Below, piece after piece: positions 25,322-33,351 of a stretch of DNA of 64,000 nt. The first letter of the stretch is position 1. Every line of letters starts with the position of its first letter. The notes under the pieces are model-generated. The model worked only from the letters and a program-made list of their open reading frames with translations. It was not told the DNA's origin and did not search any database. The stretch comes from an uncultured Clostridia bacterium. Lineage in GTDB: Bacteria; Bacillota; Clostridia; Lachnospirales; Cellulosilyticaceae. The stretch lies in the NCBI GenBank assembly GCA_937921505.1, contig CAKZUB010000033.1:1-64000 (forward strand), given 5' to 3'. A program made the position numbers and the translations under genes.

Positions 25322-26173
25322 TTATTTTTTAAGTTGATTTAACACTTCCCTTGTAATACGTGCAATAAGCTCTTCTTGTGATGAATTGCTCGTTGCTTTT
25401 GATGCTTTTGGTGCTTTATCTTCACCAGCACATACTCTATTGCTGCAGTTTGAATCATGGGTACATGACGTTCCTTCTGATTTTGTGCATAATCCTTCTA
25501 TTTCAATACAAGGATGTTTGCCTGGTACATTGAAGGCTTTTCGTAGATCAAGAAGACGTTTAACTTCGTGAGCTGGAAGTTCTTTTGCACCACCAAGCAT
25601 TTGTGCTCTGTAAGATAATTCTGCATAGAATTCTAAGCCCTCCATCTTAAAGTAAGCAGCCATCAGGTCAACTCCCCATGTTAAAGCGCCATGGCTTTCA
25701 AGTAATACCGCATCATGTGTTGCAAAATAAGGTTCAATAGCATCAGGGATTTCCATCGTTGATGGCAGACCATAAGGCGCAATTGGTACTTGTCCTAGGA
25801 ATATTGTAGCTTCTGGCATAATTTGTTTATCAAGGGGAATACCCGCTATAGCATACGCTGTCGCATACATTGGATGTGCATGCACTACTGAATTAACGTC
25901 TTCTCTGCATTCGTAAACACGAAGATGCATTTTAATTTCCGAAGATGGTTTATGTACACCGTCTGACTGAAGAATATTTCCCTTCATGTCAATTTTACAA
26001 ATCATGTTAGGGGTCATAAACCCTTTACTTACACCTGTTGGTGTACAGAGGATTTCATTAGGACCTATTTTATAAGAAAAGTTCCCGTCATTCGCTGCTA
26101 CCATTCCTCTATTATAAACACGCTTACCTATTTCACACATTAGCTTTCTCATTTCAAACTCATTAACAAACAT
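25322..26173 (-). CDS. fucA: Class II sugar-phosphate aldolase with C-terminal encapsulation peptide
   Basis: 283 residues. Splits L-fuculose-1-phosphate or L-rhamnulose-1-phosphate into DHAP and L-lactaldehyde. The FucA-type core has NDGNFS (residues 28-33), PTGVSKGF, the SSEIKMH segment, and zinc ligands HAHP and ESHGA. After the core (about residue 215) comes a linker with five cysteines in about 26 residues, then Ala/Lys/Ser spacer and a final helix EELIARITREVLNQLKK with the pattern of a targeting peptide. The aldolase should therefore be inside the microcompartment, as in B12-independent fucose/rhamnose compartments. GGGAGGC precedes the ATG. First gene of the BMC operon. Substrate choice is inferred from rhaB/rhaM. 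Confidence 0.9.
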   Translation of the reverse strand: MFVNEFEMRKLMCEIGKRVYNRGMVAANDGNFSYKIGPNEILCTPTGVSKGFMTPNMICKIDMKGNILQSDGVHKPSSEIKMHLRVYECREDVNSVVHAHPMYATAYAIAGIPLDKQIMPEATIFLGQVPIAPYGLPSTMEIPDAIEPYFATHDAVLLESHGALTWGVDLMAAYFKMEGLEFYAELSYRAQMLGGAKELPAHEVKRLLDLRKAFNVPGKHPCIEIEGLCTKSEGTSCTHDSNCSNRVCAGEDKAPKASKATSNSSQEELIARITREVLNQLKK

Positions 26174-26380
26174 ATATTGCCTCCCTTATTTTGTTTTTTG
26201 TTAGTTTGTGTTGTTTTTTCTTCGTTTGGCTTTATTCTATCATTATTGCACTATGAATTCAATATATTTTTTAATAATAATACTAAAAACTAATAAAAAA
26301 ATGCATAAATTTAATAAACTTAGGTTATAATAACCCATTTTAATAAATTTATGCATCAAATCATTTTTATACCTATTGCA
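26174..26380. promoter_or_regulatory. fucA-pdu promoter region with nested inverted repeats
   Basis: A 13-bp inverted repeat, ATGCATAAATTTA and its complement, lies at about 26300-26312 and 26343-26355. It encloses GGTTAT-a-ATAACC near 26324-26336. A T/A-rich leader of about 130 nt follows to the fucA ribosome binding site. Candidate operator or RNA hairpin for the operon; no cobalamin riboswitch features were seen. Confidence 0.5.
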
Positions 26381-26447
26381 TATCACAAGCTATTTGTCTG
26401 TGATACTGCTGCAAATACAAAGTTAAAAGTGGTTTTCTTTCAACCTT
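26381..26447 (-). repeat. Structured repeat copy A, between deoR and fucA
   Basis: About 67 nt that matches copy B (27271-27336) at roughly 75% by eye. It contains TATCACA and TGTGATA arms (7 bp) and a second possible hairpin GTTGAAAG/CTTTTAAC. It lies right at the deoR stop and upstream of the BMC operon. Confidence 0.65.
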
Positions 26448-27221
26448 TTAATTACATATAACTTGCCTAATATTGTTGTCCTCGCAGAATTTTTTCCACT
26501 CTGAGGTTAGTTCTTGATCTGTAACAATATAATCTACTTCACTAAGTCCCACTAATTTATACATAGATATTTTCTGCATTTTAGTACTATCTACAGCTAA
26601 AATGATCTCTTTTGAACATCCAATCATGGCTTTTTTCATTTCTACTTCTAATTCATTGGTATCCATAACGCCCTTTTGTATGTCAACACCTTTACAGGAT
26701 ATAACAGCTTTATCTGCATAGTAATTCTTAATATTATCTTTAGCCGTAGGCCCTATAAGAGAAAGTGATCTCTTTCTAAGTGTTCCTCCTGTAGATACGA
26801 CATTAATCTCATCATGCGCACTTAGTTCAGTCAATATACTAATTGAATTAGTAATAATAGTAAGTCTTTTGCTTTTTTCTATATTTTTAACAACCTCTAA
26901 ACATGTTGTACTGGAATCTAACATAATGACTTCACCCTCACCAAGCATACCAGATACACCAAGGGCAATTTTTTGCTTACTGGTTATATTCTCTTTAATA
27001 CGCAAACTAAAAGGTGTATCTTCTGTATCTTTTACTTCATGACTTATAAGAATAGCTCCACCATACGTTCTTTTTAGTATACCTTGTTTTTCTATCTTCT
27101 CTAAATCTCTTCGTATCGTTTCTTCTGTTACATCAAAGATTTTACTAAGTTCTATAACTTTAACAGACTTTTCTTTTTCTATCATTTCAGTAATATGTTT
27201 TTGTCTTTCTAGAGCTAACAT
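26448..27221 (-). CDS. DeoR-family transcriptional regulator
   Basis: 257 residues. N-terminal helix-turn-helix (IELSKIFDVTEETIRRDLEK, then the family tag KRTYGGAI) and a C-terminal sugar-phosphate-sensing domain (MLDSSTTCLEVVKNI, GPTAKDNIKNYYADKAVISC, LAVDSTKM). Proteins of this family often repress sugar operons and respond to a phosphorylated intermediate, here perhaps rhamnulose-1-phosphate or DHAP. I start at ATG 27221 since GGAGG is six bases before it; a longer frame lacks such a site. It precedes and is parallel to the BMC operon, and copies of the same repeat lie in its leader and after its stop. Confidence 0.9.
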   Translation of the reverse strand: MLALERQKHITEMIEKEKSVKVIELSKIFDVTEETIRRDLEKIEKQGILKRTYGGAILISHEVKDTEDTPFSLRIKENITSKQKIALGVSGMLGEGEVIMLDSSTTCLEVVKNIEKSKRLTIITNSISILTELSAHDEINVVSTGGTLRKRSLSLIGPTAKDNIKNYYADKAVISCKGVDIQKGVMDTNELEVEMKKAMIGCSKEIILAVDSTKMQKISMYKLVGLSEVDYIVTDQELTSEWKKFCEDNNIRQVICN

Positions 27222-27270
27222 CATACACCTCCACTCTTTATGTGCTTTTATATTTATACCCACTGTACAG

Positions 27271-27336
27271 TATCACAAGCTTTGCTTATGATACTGCCAT
27301 AAAGGAAAGTTGATAGTGCTTTTCTTTCAATCTTCG
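27271..27336 (-). repeat. Structured repeat copy B, deoR leader
   Basis: Leader sequence of the deoR gene carrying an 11-bp stem GTATCACAAGC-ttt-GCTTATGATAC (one wobble), followed on the plus strand by AAAGTTGATAGTG and TTTTCTTTCAA shared with copy A. Likely operator or RNA element common to both transcripts. The remaining 260 nt to the next gene is AT-rich without clear features. Confidence 0.65.
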
Positions 27337-27551
27337 CTACATTTATGGTTTTTTGTGGTTTTTTCTTTATTATATCTGATTTTAGCATATAATAACTTAT
27401 TTTAAAATAGATTTATCACATAATCTTAACTTTACATAGCTTTAATATGAATTTTATATAAAAGACATACTATAAAACTGGTAAAACTGTCAATAAAATA
27501 AGAGAGATCGTATGAATAGCTTATATAACTCCATATATACTGTCTGATAAA

Positions 27552-27591
27552 TTATAGGGAGATGAGTTATAAAAACTCCTCTCCCTGTAAT
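27552..27591 (-). terminator. Terminator after uidA
   Basis: TTATAGGGAGA pairs with TCTCCCTGTAA around an inner AGTT/AACT, six bases past the stop of the glycosidase gene. T-rich sequence follows on the minus strand. Confidence 0.65.
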
Positions 27592-27596
27592 TTAAT

Positions 27597-29321
27597 TTAC
27601 TCTTTTTTCCAAAGTCTCCTAATTGCATGAGCTGCTAATTTGGGTTGTCTTTCTCTCGTTAATAAACCTTTCCTATTCATAACAACGCGGCTTGGACATT
27701 GACTTGTTTTAAAATCAGCATAGCACCAAACATGTGCACCGATTGTATAAGGTTTACCCTCTATGATTTCATATTGTTTTGTCACCATATCGGATTGATA
27801 CTCTTCTGAGAACTGTTGTGGCGGATCAAAATGTATACCTGCTACTGCATCTGCTCCAAATTCAGTAATCATAATAGGTTTTTTAAATACTTCATAGCAT
27901 TCATCTAATTTTAAGTTAAGCACTGAACAGCCTAAATCAATTCTGCCTGCTTGTTCATACCAACCATAGTAACGATTTAAACAAATCACATCGAAATGCT
28001 TTAAAGCTACATCTCCCTTTATATCTACACAATTCACAATACTAATAGGTCTTTGTCCATCTAATGACTTAGCATGGTTATAAAGCGCTTTGTAAAAGGC
28101 ATCAGCTTCTGGTACAAAGGTATCCCCTTCGTTAGCTAAACTCCACATAATGATAGAAGGATGATTATAATCCCTATAAATCATTTCGCTAATAACTTTT
28201 TTTGCTTGGCTTAAAATCTTATCACCTTTATAATGACTTCTTACAAAATCTACAAATGGTGTTTCTCCGATAATTAACAAACCACTTCTATCCGCATAAT
28301 CTAGAAATTCCTCACTATAAGGATAATGTGAAGTTCTAATAGAATTTGCTCCCATCCATTTTAGCATATTGAAATCTTTAATAATGACTGCCTCGTTTAT
28401 CCCTTTACCTAAAACTGGAAAATCTTCATGCATGCCAAACCCTCTTAGAAATATTTCTTCTCCATTAAGCAGTAGCTTGGTACCTTTAATTTCTATTGTT
28501 CTTATACCAATCATCATTATATAGTGATCTTCCATCTCTTGTTCATTTAATATAAACTTTAATTCATATAAATGAGGGTTTTTAGGTGACCATAGTATGG
28601 CCTCATCAATCTTTACACTGCCTTGAATACTAGAAACATTGTTTATAGCACTCTGATGGCTTTGCTTATTCAATACGACCTTGAATATTCCTGTGACTAA
28701 TTTATTAAAAGTAACTTGATAATGTATCACGCCACTATTTCCAATAACTTCAGTATCAATTTTAATCTGCTCCATATAAGATTGATTCGTGGCATAAATA
28801 ACTACAGAGCGTTCAATACCGCCATATGGAAAGAAGTCATAATAATTATTAGGATACTGTCCTTTAAATCCAATAATCTGTTCATCTTCAACATTTCCCG
28901 GTGGTAAACGATCTGGTAAAAATCTAGCATCAACTGCTATAACTACCTTATTTTCCTGATCATAATGAATAAACTCACTAATCTCAAACTCAAATGGCAG
29001 ATGCCCCCCTTCATGCTCGCCTAAATAATGTCCATTTATCCAAACTTTTGATAAGTAATTAGCAGAACCTATGCGTAAGTGGAGAAGTTTTCCCTGCATC
29101 TCTTGTGGTATATAAAATTCTTTTTGATACCATCCTGTTTCAAAGAAGTTCATTAAATCTTGATGCTGCTCATTCCAGCTTGCTGGTACTGCTACTTCAT
29201 ACTGTTTAGGTATTGATTTATACCAATTACTTTCTTGATTATTTTCAGGGTCTAGGGCAAAATCCCAAAATCCGTCCAATGATATAATTGATCTTTTATA
29301 ATTCAATTGTGGATATAGCAT
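27597..29321 (-). CDS. uidA: Beta-glucuronidase (GH2)
   Basis: 574-residue glycoside hydrolase family 2 enzyme without signal peptide, so intracellular. Jelly-roll sugar-binding domain first (LDGFWDFALDPEN, VWINGHYLGEHEGGHLPFEF, YDFFPYGGIERSV), then immunoglobulin-like domain, then the TIM barrel with acid/base Glu in LANEGDT and nucleophile Glu in MITEFGADAVAGIH. Near the C-terminus NRKGLLTRERQPK contains the Asn-x-Lys motif that recognises the uronate carboxylate in beta-glucuronidases, which separates it from beta-galactosidases. AGGAGG precedes ATG. The released glucuronate would enter the UxaC/UxaB/UxaA route encoded about 9 kb away. Confidence 0.87.
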   Translation of the reverse strand: MLYPQLNYKRSIISLDGFWDFALDPENNQESNWYKSIPKQYEVAVPASWNEQHQDLMNFFETGWYQKEFYIPQEMQGKLLHLRIGSANYLSKVWINGHYLGEHEGGHLPFEFEISEFIHYDQENKVVIAVDARFLPDRLPPGNVEDEQIIGFKGQYPNNYYDFFPYGGIERSVVIYATNQSYMEQIKIDTEVIGNSGVIHYQVTFNKLVTGIFKVVLNKQSHQSAINNVSSIQGSVKIDEAILWSPKNPHLYELKFILNEQEMEDHYIMMIGIRTIEIKGTKLLLNGEEIFLRGFGMHEDFPVLGKGINEAVIIKDFNMLKWMGANSIRTSHYPYSEEFLDYADRSGLLIIGETPFVDFVRSHYKGDKILSQAKKVISEMIYRDYNHPSIIMWSLANEGDTFVPEADAFYKALYNHAKSLDGQRPISIVNCVDIKGDVALKHFDVICLNRYYGWYEQAGRIDLGCSVLNLKLDECYEVFKKPIMITEFGADAVAGIHFDPPQQFSEEYQSDMVTKQYEIIEGKPYTIGAHVWCYADFKTSQCPSRVVMNRKGLLTRERQPKLAAHAIRRLWKKE

Positions 29322-29356
29322 AGTAACCTCCTGTTATGTGTATATTTATACTATAA

Positions 29357-29404
29357 GTTTGATTCTATATATCAAGCTAAATGTCTTAGATAGAATCAAT
29401 CTTA
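29357..29404. promoter_or_regulatory. Inverted repeat upstream of uidA
   Basis: AAGTTTGATTCTATATA and the near-complement TAGATAGAATCAATCTT form about 14 paired bases around a 14-nt loop, some 36 nt before the uidA start. It could be an operator or the terminator of a lost gene. Confidence 0.4.
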
Positions 29405-29459
29405 TTTTACCCCAAAAATAATTATTCGTAAGGCGTATCTTATATACACTCTCAGCAGT

Positions 29460-29904
29460 TATTACCTTTTATCTCCTAAAAGAACATAAAAAAACACCCC
29501 AAAAGAGGCGTGAACGGCTATTTAATATTAATTCTATGATGATTCGTTTTAACCGTGGTTTACTTGAAGACCTTATAAAAGAATAAAGATACCAAAGATA
29601 ATGGGATCGCAATTGTGGTCTCATTTCTTTTATCAATTGTATGTACATTTCTTTAGAAAGACTGTGATAAAGTGCATTTACCATAGAAATAAAGTGCATT
29701 CTTAGAATTAATGCGCAGTAATTTACTTAAAACAGCTAGTAATAATTTGACGTTCAATTTTGCTATAATGTGCTGTCTTACACCTAAGTTGGTTGGTTTA
29801 GCTATTTTCAATTCCTTTGCGACTTGTCCACCTGTTTTACCAGACGAATGATAATAATTAACAGCGTCTTGCTTAAACCCTGCATCAAATATGAAAAAAC
29901 TCAC
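29460..29904 (-). pseudogene. IS3-family transposase remnant
   Basis: The start region reads FDAGFKQDAVNYYHSSGKTG and then GQVAKELKIAKPT, the helix-turn-helix opening of an IS3-type OrfA. After that the frame diverges from the family (frameshift near residue 38), and the remaining 350 bases hold only broken short frames. No OrfB with DDE residues can be read. A decayed insertion at the edge of the accessory island; the SLH gene terminator begins about 60 nt upstream of it. Confidence 0.65.
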
Positions 29905-29965
29905 TTTAACTTCTCCTAATTATATTCTAGTATCGTGGACCGAGAAGCACCCAATACAGGATAAC

Positions 29966-30017
29966 AAAAAATCAAAAAGCCAGTCACGATTTTGTGTCTG
30001 ACTCTCTGATTTTTATA
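29966..30017 (-). terminator. Terminator after the SLH protein gene
   Basis: AAAATCA-type arms with GTCAGACAC/GTGACTGGC pairing; the minus strand ends in GATTTTTTG. It lies about 20 nt past the stop of the SLH gene. Confidence 0.7.
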
Positions 30018-30038
30018 ACTTACTTCTAACCTAAAAGA

Positions 30039-33000
30039 TTACTTGCTCAACAGGTTGTACAGCACCTGAGCCATTTCTGCTCTGGTGGTCACGCCGGACG
30101 GTATGAGTTTACCGCCCGATCCGCAAATCGTACCGGTTTCAACAAACAACGTCATGCCTTCTTTCGCCCAGGTTGCAATCTGTTCTGCATCAGTGAAGTC
30201 AGAGAGCGTCTCGCCGGAATTGACCTTCGGTAGCTGACCGATGACTTTGACAGCGTTATATAGCATGGTAAACATCTCCTGACGGGTGATTTCCTTGCTC
30301 GGTGCGTACATGTTATTACCTACACCTGTGGTTATTCCAAGGTGCTTTGCTGCCGCGAGGTAGCCGGTATAGTAGGTGCTTCCCGCATCGGAGAAATTGT
30401 TTATCGGGTTCGCATCTGGAGTGATGCCATAAGCACGCATCATGAGGACGATAAATTCACCGCGCGTCAGCTTCGCTTCCGGACTGTAATTGCTGCCTCC
30501 TTTTCCCCTTGTAATATCTCTCGCGGCGATGAAGCTCACCGCATCGCTGTACCACGCATTGGCTTGTGCATCGCCAAAGCTCACCTTGTTAAATGCCACC
30601 GCAAAGTTGCTGAAATGGGTGGTAGTAAAAGTAACTGTTCTCGTTGCAGCATTATAATGCCCATTCGAGATGGTGGTCACGTTGCCGTTGCCGTCGATAT
30701 ACCAGATAACAATGCTCTCCTGGTTGTCAAGCTCTGCCTCCATCGGCGTATAGGGTAAGCTCACCCTTACCGGTGCGTTAGGATTGCTCCAGTCGATCTG
30801 TTTGCCGTCGATGGACAGACTGAGTGAAATCAGAGGTTTATCACCGATGACGGCTTTTATATCATCAGGCAGGTTGTTTTTGTCACCCTTACCGATAGAG
30901 ATTTCCGCCTTGCTTCCGATGATGCCCGTAACGCCTGTCAGCATATTGGACAGGACGGTGACGCTTCCCATTTTGGTGTCAAGCGTCAGTGAGCCTTGCT
31001 CGTCTTGTGTTGATAGTGCAGGAATGGATATATTGACCTTGTAAGTATCAACATCGGTTATGTAGGGTATGGTGACGACAGTTCCGTTTGGCATAAGCTT
31101 TTGAGAGCCTAAGTCTACGACGGCTGTTCTGCTGTCTTTGTTGACTGTGACAGGATTAGTCGTGCCGATACTGCCGCCCGCTTTGACATCTGTGCTATAT
31201 TTAGGCACTTCAGGAGTTGAAGATTCTGGCGACGAGCCTTCTTCGTAGGATGTTAAAACTGTGATTGCGTCGCTTGTAGTGGCGCTCCAGCCGTAGACGC
31301 TGTCATATACCGCCGCCCTTACAGTAGCAGAATCGTACAAAGCGAACGGTGCCATATATAATGTGCTTCCCGTTGTAACTGGTGAGCCGTCCAAAGTATA
31401 GTATACCCCTGACTGGCTTACAGTATCGTCGTTCGGGTTGTATATGCTTATTAACTCACCTCGTGTTACAGTCCCTCCCTTAGGGTATATTGTTGGTGGA
31501 TAAGGGCATTCAAGATTTAGCGTGACAGGCTGGGAATAATTACTTTGTGCATCGACGTCGAGATTATGTTTTACAATCAGACAACGATACATATAACCTT
31601 TCATCGATGAGTCAACAGCACCAAGTGGGAATCTTGAAGTCTCACTACCTGGGATCATCTCCCATGCATTGCCTCCGTCGCGACTGAACTGCCACTCGAA
31701 GGTTTGGTATTCGCTACTCTCCTCAACTGAGAGGACAATATCGCTCGGAAATGGTGCCGCGTAGCTGTCCTCCATACCGGATACAAAAAACGGTTTGCTG
31801 TCTTGCACATTTTCGCTATGCGGAATAACGGCAATACCCAAGTTACAATACTGCGCGGGTGGCCAGATTACGCTTTGATCATTAATCTTTTCGATTTTGT
31901 CCGTGGTAGGTAAAGTCGTTATGAGCCTCTCCTGCGTTGTCATATTCCACATGATTTGTTCGGCATATACTTTGATGTAATTAAAATGGAAGTCCCTCTG
32001 AAATGTAATTTTATTAGTTTGATACGGCCATTTTTTTGAGGCCGCAGTCAAAGTGGGAGATTCACTTATTATCGTAGGAAGCGTAAAGTTCCCCTCCCTT
32101 TGGTCAAAGAAAATGTCATATAGACTTTTTGAATTGCCGTAGTCGAAATAAAGGTTTTTGAAAATCGTTACTGAAGGATATCTATATTCGCTGTGTCCAG
32201 TAGGATCCTCAAGTTCTAATAGGCTGGCTCTGAGCTGTCCATAATTCGTGCTTCCTTTCGGATTGCGGACATATGTCTGCGCCAAAAACAGCGTCTCGTG
32301 CCCTGGCACCTGGTAGTACCGCTGGTCGGCAGGGCGCTCTACCACCACATGAGATTCCGCATTGTCGCGAACCTTACCGATTTGTTCTATCAGTAACTTA
32401 TATCTGCTTAGATAGTATACCTCATCGACGGTGTTGCCGTTATTAACCGCTTCTTCATACTTCGCCGTAAGAGAAAGCATTGACAACGCCGCTAAGTTAG
32501 TATACAACGCAAGCGTATACGCTTGGAAATTTCTTCGTGTGGCATAACCTTGATGCTCCCATTTATATGAATACACCGCAAGCTTGTCATAAGCCTGAAA
32601 TAGGTCAAGCCCCGATACGTCAGCTTGCAGAATATTCTGTCCCAGTGAGCGTACAGCAGTATTAAAGTCTGTGCCTTTGATTGGCTGTTGAGTAACGATA
32701 TTAAGAAGAAAATTTTTATACGCAGTTTCTCTTGCTATATCGTCTGAAATGAGGCTGAGCGAGTTCATAGTATCAATCATATCTTCATTAACGACTATGT
32801 ACTGGGTAGAGAGGCTAATATGTGAGTTTAGTCTTGACTGAAGTGCGTTGCGAACCGATTCGTTTTTGATGACATTAGAAAGCTGGCTTGACATAGTGCT
32901 AATTTGCTGTGAAATATCATTAAGCTGTTTGTTAAGCTCCTCAAGTGCGTGCGTTATTTGTTTCGCACTGGAATCTTCGACACCAAAAACAGGACCGAAC

Positions 33001-33230
33001 AGAATTACGCTTGCACATTCAAGATAGGGGTTTCCCGTAGCTTTCGCCATAACATCAAGCCCCAGCTTTGCCGCTTCTAAATATTTCTCGTTTTCCTCGT
33101 CAACTATGATCACTGCAGCACTTACTGTAGTCGGTAAACAAACTACAGAAGACAGCATCATAACGAGCGACAGTAGTAAAGCCGTAAGTCTCATTGTGCA
33201 CTTTTTTGCGTTTAATAGCATGTTTTTCAT
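30039..33230 (-). CDS. S-layer homology surface protein with helical N-terminal domain
   Basis: About 1063 residues. Signal peptide (MRLTALLLSLVMMLSSVVC, cleavage after VSA). Then a long helical region with a coiled-coil-like stretch (LNKQLNDISQQISTMSSQLS), an immunoglobulin-like middle (EYQTFEWQFSRDGGNAWEMI), and a chitobiase/Fn3-associated-type repeat (GVYYTLDGSPVTTGSTLY, residues about 620-690). A beta-rich stretch follows, and three SLH domains at the C-terminus (WYSDAVSFIAARDITRGKG; YYTGYLAAAKHLGITTGVG; TWAKEGMTLFVETGTICGSG) bind it to the cell wall. The frame extends upstream to 33464, but AGGGAGAGG before the ATG at 33230 and the signal peptide fix the start. Base composition is visibly richer in G+C than its surroundings, suggesting transfer. 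The function of the helical part is unknown. Confidence 0.85.
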   Translation of the reverse strand: MKNMLLNAKKCTMRLTALLLSLVMMLSSVVCLPTTVSAAVIIVDEENEKYLEAAKLGLDVMAKATGNPYLECASVILFGPVFGVEDSSAKQITHALEELNKQLNDISQQISTMSSQLSNVIKNESVRNALQSRLNSHISLSTQYIVVNEDMIDTMNSLSLISDDIARETAYKNFLLNIVTQQPIKGTDFNTAVRSLGQNILQADVSGLDLFQAYDKLAVYSYKWEHQGYATRRNFQAYTLALYTNLAALSMLSLTAKYEEAVNNGNTVDEVYYLSRYKLLIEQIGKVRDNAESHVVVERPADQRYYQVPGHETLFLAQTYVRNPKGSTNYGQLRASLLELEDPTGHSEYRYPSVTIFKNLYFDYGNSKSLYDIFFDQREGNFTLPTIISESPTLTAASKKWPYQTNKITFQRDFHFNYIKVYAEQIMWNMTTQERLITTLPTTDKIEKINDQSVIWPPAQYCNLGIAVIPHSENVQDSKPFFVSGMEDSYAAPFPSDIVLSVEESSEYQTFEWQFSRDGGNAWEMIPGSETSRFPLGAVDSSMKGYMYRCLIVKHNLDVDAQSNYSQPVTLNLECPYPPTIYPKGGTVTRGELISIYNPNDDTVSQSGVYYTLDGSPVTTGSTLYMAPFALYDSATVRAAVYDSVYGWSATTSDAITVLTSYEEGSSPESSTPEVPKYSTDVKAGGSIGTTNPVTVNKDSRTAVVDLGSQKLMPNGTVVTIPYITDVDTYKVNISIPALSTQDEQGSLTLDTKMGSVTVLSNMLTGVTGIIGSKAEISIGKGDKNNLPDDIKAVIGDKPLISLSLSIDGKQIDWSNPNAPVRVSLPYTPMEAELDNQESIVIWYIDGNGNVTTISNGHYNAATRTVTFTTTHFSNFAVAFNKVSFGDAQANAWYSDAVSFIAARDITRGKGGSNYSPEAKLTRGEFIVLMMRAYGITPDANPINNFSDAGSTYYTGYLAAAKHLGITTGVGNNMYAPSKEITRQEMFTMLYNAVKVIGQLPKVNSGETLSDFTDAEQIATWAKEGMTLFVETGTICGSGGKLIPSGVTTRAEMAQVLYNLLSK

Positions 33231-33280
33231 AATAAATCCTCTCCCTTGTAATAATCTTCTTCGTATATTATAATAAATAA

Positions 33281-33315
33281 TATACTGACACTGTTCAGTG
33301 AATAATGTCAGTATA
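33281..33315. promoter_or_regulatory. Operator between SLH gene and tetR
   Basis: TATACTGACA (33281-33290) and TGTCAGTATA (33306-33315) are perfect inverted repeats. Between them CACTG-tt-CAGTG forms an overlapping one. Position between two divergent starts fits a binding site for the TetR protein controlling itself and the SLH gene. Confidence 0.7.
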
Positions 33316-33351
33316 CAATATTTATCGATAACATCCAATAAGGAGATTGTC

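Noticed and set aside
26174-27345. ANTAR-type tandem hairpins as in eut regulation
   Set aside because: The hairpins present do not show the six-base loops with fixed A and G, and no ANTAR protein is encoded nearby.
26174-27596. Cobalamin riboswitch before the B12-dependent operon
   Set aside because: Looked for the B12-box (GCCACTG-type) and the large multi-stem layout; neither is visible on the minus strand leader.
29469-29699. 76-residue ORF as a separate gene
   Set aside because: Lies in the decayed IS3 region, without a start signal or recognisable domain.
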